From positions 1-64,000 of the forward strand of contig NZ_JFJY01000011.1 of assembly GCF_002115785.1 (NCBI RefSeq): 64,000 nt of DNA, written 5' to 3'. The notes beneath the pieces were generated by a model. That model had not been told where the DNA came from. It saw only the letters and a program-made list of their open reading frames with translations, and made no database searches. The stretch comes from Thalassospira sp. MCCC 1A03138. Its GTDB lineage: Bacteria > Pseudomonadota > Alphaproteobacteria > Rhodospirillales > Thalassospiraceae. Below are positions 58,577-64,000 of this stretch, one piece after another. Positions within the stretch are counted from its first letter, which is position 1, and the number at the start of each line of letters is the position of its first letter. The position numbers and the translations under genes are program-made.

Positions 58577-59533
58577 TCAAACCCTGAACGGCACTTCCTT
58601 GCCGGCAATGAAAGCATCGATGTTATCAAGGGCTCTGAACCCCATGGCGTTGCGTGTTTCCACAGTTGCCGACCCCAGATGGGGCAACAGGAACGTATTG
58701 GGCAGATCGCGATAGGTCGGTTCGATATTCGGTTCCCCGGCAAAAACATCAAGCCCGGCGGCGGTCAGTTTGCCCGATTTGAGTGCCGCAATCAGATCCT
58801 TGTCATTGACGACATCGCCACGTGCCGTATTCACAATGATGGCCCCATCTGGCAGCTTGGCGATAAAATTGCGATTGACCATACCGCGTGTTTCCGGTGT
58901 CGACGGGCAATGCAGCGACAGGAAATCGCAATGGGGGAGCAGGTCATCAATGGATGGGTGATAGGTCGCGCCAAACTCCTGTTCTTCGGGGAGCTGTCGG
59001 CGGTTGAAATAATGGACTTCCATATCAAAACCGCGTGCACGCTTAGCAACCGCCTGTCCGATCCGGCCCATGCCGATAATGCCCAGTTTCTTGCCGGTAA
59101 CCTGCGTGCCCATCATATGCGTCGGGCGCCAGCTTGACCAGGTTGCATTGCGGACTTCGGCCTGGCCTTCGCTGGCACGGCGCGCGGCACCCAGAATAAG
59201 AAGCCACGCAATATCCGCCGTTGCATCGGTCAGAACCCCGGGGGTATTGCCGATGACGAAACCGTTGGCCTTTGCCGCGGCCAGATCAATATGGTCGGTG
59301 CCCACCGAAAAGGTGGCAACGATGCCGACCTTTTGGGGTAGCGCTGCAAAGAAGGCGGCATCAATCGGATCGCCGACCGAAACCAGGGCGGCGTTCGCGT
59401 CCTTGCACAGGTCAAGAATCTGATCGCGTGACAGCGGATCATCGCCGTCCTGCATGCGCAGATCATAACTTTCGCGTGCGCGTTTTTCGACAGCTTCCGG
59501 CAGGCGTCTGGTGATGGCGAGAACCGGTTTCAT
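58577..59533 (-). CDS. D-2-hydroxyacid dehydrogenase (glyoxylate/hydroxypyruvate reductase-like)
   Basis: A 318-residue NAD(P)-dependent oxidoreductase. KKLGIIGMGRIGQAVAKRAR is the dinucleotide-binding Rossmann motif, VNTARGDVVNDKDLIAALKS holds the catalytic Arg, and FLLPHLGSATVETR holds the catalytic His. The pattern fits GyaR/GhrB-type glyoxylate and hydroxypyruvate reductases. Substrate choice cannot be read. Confidence 0.9.
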   Translation of the reverse strand: MKPVLAITRRLPEAVEKRARESYDLRMQDGDDPLSRDQILDLCKDANAALVSVGDPIDAAFFAALPQKVGIVATFSVGTDHIDLAAAKANGFVIGNTPGVLTDATADIAWLLILGAARRASEGQAEVRNATWSSWRPTHMMGTQVTGKKLGIIGMGRIGQAVAKRARGFDMEVHYFNRRQLPEEQEFGATYHPSIDDLLPHCDFLSLHCPSTPETRGMVNRNFIAKLPDGAIIVNTARGDVVNDKDLIAALKSGKLTAAGLDVFAGEPNIEPTYRDLPNTFLLPHLGSATVETRNAMGFRALDNIDAFIAGKEVPFRV

Positions 59534-59577
59534 TCTGATGCGTCTCCCTGAATTTTAAGACTTGTTTGTTGATTGTG

Positions 59578-60153
59578 TCAGAATAGCTGGCCAAGTGCGA
59601 GACGAATGCCGATTGTCGTGATGGTTAATGATAGGAGGAAATCGGCTGCAACAATGGCACTTGCCGTGGCAATCGGGACCGCCAGTGTCAGTTTCGCAAT
59701 ATAAACCCCGTAAATCAGCATCGCGATCACGGCAATCAACACAAATCCACCAACGCCAAGCATCGGAAACGCCGCGCCAAGAAGCAGTGCCAGCAGATAA
59801 ACGCCCATCTGCAAGACGCTTGACCAGTTATAGACGGTGATAAACGCGATATAGCGATTGGCGCGGCCAATCATTGGCGCGACATGCAGCATCAGCATCG
59901 GAAAGGCAAACCATTTCATCACATAGGCAATGGTTTCCACCAGCATGTAACGACCAACCGGGAATTCATCGGGAACCGTGTCGAGATCATGCCAGCGCAA
60001 CAGCGCAAAGGCCGGAAAGACAATCACGGCGGCAAAGAAAGAACGCCAGAACGCTTCGATGGAATAATCAAAGAAAGCAAGGCCTTTGGCGTCACCGCGC
60101 GCAATGCGCCAGGTTCCATAAAGTGCGCGCAGGGTTTCAGTCGACATGGTCAT
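59578..60153 (-). CDS. Predicted membrane protein, about five helices, function unknown
   Basis: A protein of about 191 residues. A soluble N-terminus (MTMSTETLRALYGTWRIARG) is followed by about five hydrophobic segments from residue 35 onward, a layout similar to YIP1-family membrane proteins but without a motif that secures the call. ATG 60153 is used; the frame extends to GTG 60171 and an ATG at 60147 is also possible. It is 44 bases from the dehydrogenase gene. Confidence 0.65.
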   Translation of the reverse strand: MTMSTETLRALYGTWRIARGDAKGLAFFDYSIEAFWRSFFAAVIVFPAFALLRWHDLDTVPDEFPVGRYMLVETIAYVMKWFAFPMLMLHVAPMIGRANRYIAFITVYNWSSVLQMGVYLLALLLGAAFPMLGVGGFVLIAVIAMLIYGVYIAKLTLAVPIATASAIVAADFLLSLTITTIGIRLALGQLF

Positions 60154-60336
60154 GGAGGGTCGTCGTTTCACATAAAATGGGGCTGATAAGGAGGACGAAA
60201 ATCTTGAACAGGGATACGATCATTTGGCTTAATCACAGCTTATCCCTGTTTGCCCCGTCTTCACAAGACGGGTGCTTGCCCGTCTGTTAACCGGCGCACA
60301 TTGGTCCCGGAATTCAGGCAGAAGCAGGAAAAAGAC

Positions 60337-60948
60337 ATGTCGGACAAACTTGCCGGATATTTGCCGCGCCTGTCATTCCTGCGGGCGACGGAACCCGGTT
60401 CGTTAACGCTGGCACGTCTTTGTCTTGAAATGGCAACCGCACTCGATAAATCCGAACGGATGGTAGCCCTTTCCCTGTTTGACGAGGCAGATCAACTCTT
60501 TGCATCCCACCTGCAAACGGCACCGGATGCCGCCCGTGCCGGATTGGCCCATAGCCTTAATAACAGGGCAGCCCTTGAAATCGGTGCCGAGCAATGGGCG
60601 GATGCAGTTGATGCCGCATGCCAGGCTGTTGAACTTCGTCGTGATCGGCTTGCTAGGTTGCGATCAGAGCAAAGCGAAGCCGCCCGACTTGATCTTGGAT
60701 ATTCGCAAGGCGCGCTTGTTTTGGCACTGCGGGGGGCCGGGCAGTTCGGGACCGCGCGTGAAATATGTGGCGAGGCCTTGGTTAATCTTGCGGTGTTTGC
60801 CGGAAAGAAAAACCAGCAGGCATTCATCCTGCTGGCCAAACTCATTTGTCTTTATACCGAACTGTGCGGCATCACCGGCGAGAAACCCGACCCGGTCCTG
60901 CTGCTGCCGCTGGCCAAGGCCTTTTATGACAGCAACCAGACCGGATAA
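60337..60948 (+). CDS. Helical-repeat (TPR-like) protein of unknown function
   Basis: A 203-residue, almost entirely helical protein without membrane segments. Helix pairs such as ALSLFDEADQLFASHLQ, AGLAHSLNNRAALEIGAEQW and ALRGAGQFGTAREICGEALV have TPR-like spacing. ATG 60337 (MSDKLAGYLPR) has AGGAAAAAG upstream; the longer frame to 60250 is unlikely. Convergent with the DUF4139 gene. Confidence 0.65.
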   Translation: MSDKLAGYLPRLSFLRATEPGSLTLARLCLEMATALDKSERMVALSLFDEADQLFASHLQTAPDAARAGLAHSLNNRAALEIGAEQWADAVDAACQAVELRRDRLARLRSEQSEAARLDLGYSQGALVLALRGAGQFGTAREICGEALVNLAVFAGKKNQQAFILLAKLICLYTELCGITGEKPDPVLLLPLAKAFYDSNQTG

Positions 60949-60965
60949 GTGGACGGTTTTAAAGG

Positions 60966-62441
60966 TTATCGGGTACTTTTTACCGACCAGCTCAGATTGA
61001 CTTCCTTGCCTGCCGGGATCTCGATGGTCCAGACAATCAGGTCTGGTTGCGGCTTGGTGTGTTTGTGGTCCTCGCCGGTAACAACCCAGTCGGCCGGAAC
61101 ATTTTCACGGATCGTAACGGTTTCGGTGCGTTCACCGCCATTGGTGATCGACCATTCCATGTTGGCGGTGATTTCATCAGGCAGATTTGGGCGTGCCTTG
61201 CGATCAAACGCCGTGACTTTGCGCGTACCGGAAATATTGCTGGCCTGGCCAAGGCGGATGGTTGCCTTGCGTCCGACCGGCGTCAAAGACAGATTGTCTT
61301 CACCAAGGAAGCCGGTCACACCGCTTTGGGACTGGCCAAAGACGCGCACGGTTCCTGCGGGCCATGGGCTTTTTTCGTCCGGGCCACCATCGTTTTCAAT
61401 TTCGATTTCAAGGTCAGGACGGACAAATTCAGACACGTCACTTTGTCCGGCATAGTAAAGATTGGCACTGCCGTTAAAGGTGATCTTGCGGGTTGCAGGC
61501 AAGTTTTGCGATGCGATCAACGGCATCATCACGACATCACCATTGCGCATCGAAAGCCCGTCGAACGGCCCATATAAATGCAGGTTTTCCATGGTTTCGC
61601 GATCCGGCGCGCCGCCACCCGGTGCGCTATCTGCCATGGCTGACATCATCATTTCCCCGCGGGCAGCCTTTGCCATCGGGGTGTAGCTGACCCGGTTGGG
61701 ATCACCGGCGACCAGACGCAGCTGGGCATTGTTGATTGCCGAGCCCGTCTGATTTGTAATGCGTGCCATTGCCGAAAGGTTCAGGACATTTTCCACACTG
61801 TCATACTGCCCGACATAGGCCGTCTGCCACGAAATACCGCCCAAAAGGTAGGCAAGCGAGATGTGATCAAGTGCCGCATCCGAGCCAATGGTGGCTTCGA
61901 TTGCCGGGCTGGTAGCGAAGTTGCCGGGCAGGTCGGAGATGATGATCTGTTCAACAGGAACCTGTTCGATACCATCAAGGGTGCGAACAAGTGCGCCACC
62001 GTCAATCGACAGCAAAGTGCCTTCGACCAGTTCGTCATCCTTGCGTCGGATGGAAATGGTTTTGCCAACCTGATCTTGCAACAGGCGATACATGGTCGCT
62101 GGGCCATTTGCCGTATTGCGTAACGAATGCCAGACAAGATTGGCATCTTTTTGCGCGCCCATCAGGAAGGTATCGTCCATGATGGTTTGCGGCAAATTTT
62201 CGATCCGGAGTGTTTTGACCCCTTTGGGGATCGTGCCGTTACGCTGTTCGGCAATCATGCCAAGATTTCCGGGGTAAACGGTCAGCTGAATTTTGCTGCG
62301 GCTCTCACCGGAAAGCGTGATGGTTTCTTCGGTCTTTTCGTCACCGGATTGGGCGGATGCCGGTCCGATGACGGGACCAGCAAAAAGGGCCGCGCTAAGA
62401 AGCGTGGCCATGGCAAAACGGTTGCGCAATTCTGATGACAT
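60966..62441 (-). CDS. DUF4139 domain secreted protein
   Basis: A 491-residue exported protein. The signal peptide (NRFAMATLLSAALFAGPVIG, cleavage after ASA near residue 30) is followed by a beta-rich body. The C-terminal half contains VRVFGQSQSGVTGFLGEDNL and ITNGGERTETVTIRENVPAD, matching DUF4139 proteins. A Met/Gly-rich loop (EMMMSAMADSAPGGGAPD) lies mid-protein. Function is unknown; probably periplasmic or envelope-associated. Confidence 0.82.
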   Translation of the reverse strand: MSSELRNRFAMATLLSAALFAGPVIGPASAQSGDEKTEETITLSGESRSKIQLTVYPGNLGMIAEQRNGTIPKGVKTLRIENLPQTIMDDTFLMGAQKDANLVWHSLRNTANGPATMYRLLQDQVGKTISIRRKDDELVEGTLLSIDGGALVRTLDGIEQVPVEQIIISDLPGNFATSPAIEATIGSDAALDHISLAYLLGGISWQTAYVGQYDSVENVLNLSAMARITNQTGSAINNAQLRLVAGDPNRVSYTPMAKAARGEMMMSAMADSAPGGGAPDRETMENLHLYGPFDGLSMRNGDVVMMPLIASQNLPATRKITFNGSANLYYAGQSDVSEFVRPDLEIEIENDGGPDEKSPWPAGTVRVFGQSQSGVTGFLGEDNLSLTPVGRKATIRLGQASNISGTRKVTAFDRKARPNLPDEITANMEWSITNGGERTETVTIRENVPADWVVTGEDHKHTKPQPDLIVWTIEIPAGKEVNLSWSVKSTR

Positions 62442-62519
62442 CTCGAATCCCTTGTGTCGCTTGGTGCGTATTGTTCTTCAACAAGCTTTACGCGAAAAAG
62501 TGGCAGGATCAAGGACGTA

Positions 62520-63914
62520 TCAAGATTGAGGAAGGATCTGGTCTAGAGTTTTATGCTGAAAATGAACAGGTATTGCCTGGCTGAAACCTTTGACGTGAAT
62601 TGCATCCTGTTTGGTAAAGCTGCGCATCAGGATGGATGTGGCAGAGGGTGCCTCGGACCGAAGTTTGTCGGCAAAGCTGTCACTGATAATGATGTCGGTA
62701 TCAAGGGTTCTGGTCGCACGTTCCAGACGGGCTGCCAGATTGACGCTGGCACCGATAACAGCGGGCGTAACGGCTTCGCCTTCGCCAATATCACCAACAA
62801 CCGCCGGGCCAAAATTAAGGCCGATACCGATCTGAAGTGGCGTTGTGCTATCTGCTAGATCACCGTTTTGCCAGTCCCGGACGTGGCTGACCATGGATTG
62901 CGCGGCCGATAACGCGTTTGCCGCCGGACAATTCATATCGTCAAATGCGCCAAAACTGGCCATGACGGCGTCGCCGATATATTTTTCGACAATCCCGCCA
63001 TAGGCTCCGATTTGCGTCGTCATGATCTGATGGAACTGGTTTAACAGCCGCATCACATCCTGCGGATCGCGTTTTTCGGCATAGCCGGAAAACCCGATGA
63101 TATCGGCAAACAGGATCACGCATTCACGTCTTGCACCAATGCGGACAGGTTCATCGCGATCTGCCAGCTGATCGGCAAGGGCAGCCGGGAAATAGCGTGC
63201 CAGGTTGCCATGCGCGCGCTCGGCAGCAGCAAACTGATTGATCAGGACGCGTAACCGCGAAACCATCACCGCACAGGCCAGCGTAAACACCACGACAATC
63301 ACGACCTGCTCGGCCAATGCCGAAATGTCGATAAATTCGGGTCGGGTATAGGTTGTGATGATTTCTTCCTGGGTTGGTGTCCAGTCATCGCCGAAATGCT
63401 GTGAGACGATCACACCGGGGCGGGTCATCAACCAGACAATGCTGGCGCTCCATGCGACAAAAAGCCAGAACCCGAACCAGATGATAAGGCGCGGCGAAAA
63501 GGTCATGATGACCAGTGCCATCATGATCATGGAAAACACAACGCCCCGATCCCGAACGACAAAGCTGTATAGCCATGCCGGATGATCGGCAAATGGGTTC
63601 AGCGGGTCTGGAACGACCGACACATAAACGATCAGGGCCGCATCGGCGATTGCCAGAATATAAAGCAACCAGCGCCAGTTACCGCCGCGAAAGGCGACAA
63701 AAAGCTGAACCAGAACACCCGGGATGAACCAGCCCAGAACTTCCAGTAGCGAATATAGCTCACCTGTTGGCGAATCCGGTTTGGAAAACAGCAGCAGGAT
63801 GAAGGCAAGCATGCATATGCGTAGAAACGCCACAAGGATCAGGCCACGCTTTTCCTCGCGGGCGACCAGTCGATCAAACAGGGAACTGGGAGACGGCTCA
63901 GCTTTTGATTGCAT
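62520..63914 (-). CDS. Membrane-bound class III adenylate/guanylate cyclase
   Basis: A 464-residue protein: six predicted membrane helices (about 25-235) and a C-terminal class III cyclase domain. CVILFADIIGFSGYAEKRDP carries the first metal Asp, GGIVEKYIGDAVMASFGAFD the second, and VNLAARLERATRTL the transition-state Asn/Arg. It is predicted to make cAMP (or cGMP) from a membrane-sensed signal. Its start overlaps the end of a Crp-type gene by 17 bases, suggesting the product is read by that regulator. Confidence 0.92.
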   Translation of the reverse strand: MQSKAEPSPSSLFDRLVAREEKRGLILVAFLRICMLAFILLLFSKPDSPTGELYSLLEVLGWFIPGVLVQLFVAFRGGNWRWLLYILAIADAALIVYVSVVPDPLNPFADHPAWLYSFVVRDRGVVFSMIMMALVIMTFSPRLIIWFGFWLFVAWSASIVWLMTRPGVIVSQHFGDDWTPTQEEIITTYTRPEFIDISALAEQVVIVVVFTLACAVMVSRLRVLINQFAAAERAHGNLARYFPAALADQLADRDEPVRIGARRECVILFADIIGFSGYAEKRDPQDVMRLLNQFHQIMTTQIGAYGGIVEKYIGDAVMASFGAFDDMNCPAANALSAAQSMVSHVRDWQNGDLADSTTPLQIGIGLNFGPAVVGDIGEGEAVTPAVIGASVNLAARLERATRTLDTDIIISDSFADKLRSEAPSATSILMRSFTKQDAIHVKGFSQAIPVHFQHKTLDQILPQS

Positions 63915-64000
63915 CGGCGAGAAGGTTTTTCAGGCCGTCTGTATCGCGGATCACCAAACGCCCGTCACGGCGTGTAATCAGATCGCGTTTTTCAAGATCG
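63898..64000 (-). CDS. Crp/Fnr-family regulator, C-terminal end only (cut by window edge)
   Basis: The last 33 codons of an open frame enter from the right edge and stop at 63898. The translated end reads DLEKRDLITRRDGRLVIRDT followed by DGLKNLLADAIKS, the terminal wing and helix of a Crp-type winged helix-turn-helix (compare LEKxGLIxRxxGxxxIxDxxGL). The stop lies inside the cyclase start, so both genes are co-transcribed. Most of the gene, including any cyclic-nucleotide domain, is outside the window. Confidence 0.75.
   Translation of the reverse strand, partial: DLEKRDLITRRDGRLVIRDTDGLKNLLADAIKS

Overview
This window looks like chromosome of a marine alphaproteobacterium of the Rhodospirillales, most likely Thalassospira or a close relative. 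That placement is inferred from gene content and order (ChvG/ChvI next to HprK-RapZ-EIIA-HPr-EI, tripartite tricarboxylate and TAXI-TRAP transporters, a PAS-rich degenerate sensor) and from moderate GC with alphaproteobacterial codon use. No rRNA, tRNA, CRISPR array or prophage was seen. The only mobile DNA is a decayed IS3-type transposase at the left edge.

Layout. 1-0.9 kb: IS3 remnant. 0.9-6.2 kb: tctCBA-argE uptake/deacylase operon with a divergent LysR gene and a palindromic operator. 6.2-15 kb: LysE exporter, YgjP-like peptidase, argG, truA, chemoreceptor, lrgAB, ArsC-like protein, glutaredoxin-MauE fusion, recX. 15-22.6 kb: orphan ABC-2 permease, argD-argF, hslO, a lipoprotein, usp-sulP. 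22.8-30 kb: acs, rmuC, def-fmt-GNAT, LysR. 30.1-30.5 kb: a 60-codon gene with a very strong ribosome binding site, followed by two hairpins whose loops read CUUCCUCCC and then a terminator; this resembles the alphaproteobacterial CcsR/cuckoo small RNAs. 30.6-39.3 kb: MFS transporter, then a TAXI-TRAP transporter operon controlled by an adjacent DctB/DctD-like pair. A sigma-54 promoter and two tandem 19-bp activator sites can be read between them. 39.6-46.2 kb: ChvI-ChvG, HprK, RapZ and a permease-less PTS phosphorelay. 46.3-50.5 kb: ahcY with a perfect 20-bp palindrome in its promoter, then small enzymes. 50.5-55.7 kb: TetR/MFS pair, KtrAB-type potassium uptake, HD phosphohydrolase. 55.9-64 kb: a PAS protein that has lost its kinase histidine, a D-2-hydroxyacid dehydrogenase, proteins of unknown function, and a class III adenylate cyclase whose start overlaps the end of a Crp-type regulator cut by the window edge.

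The main themes are nutrient uptake and its control (TctABC, TAXI-TRAP, PTS phosphorelay, K+), arginine biosynthesis (argG, argD, argF, an ArgE homologue) and protein/redox housekeeping. The observations most worth following are the anti-Shine-Dalgarno hairpin RNA, the complete sigma-54/DctD-type control region of the TAXI-TRAP operon, the ahcY operator, the TetR/MFS operator, the degenerate sensor kinase and the overlapping crp-cyclase pair. All calls come from reading the sequence; no database search was run.
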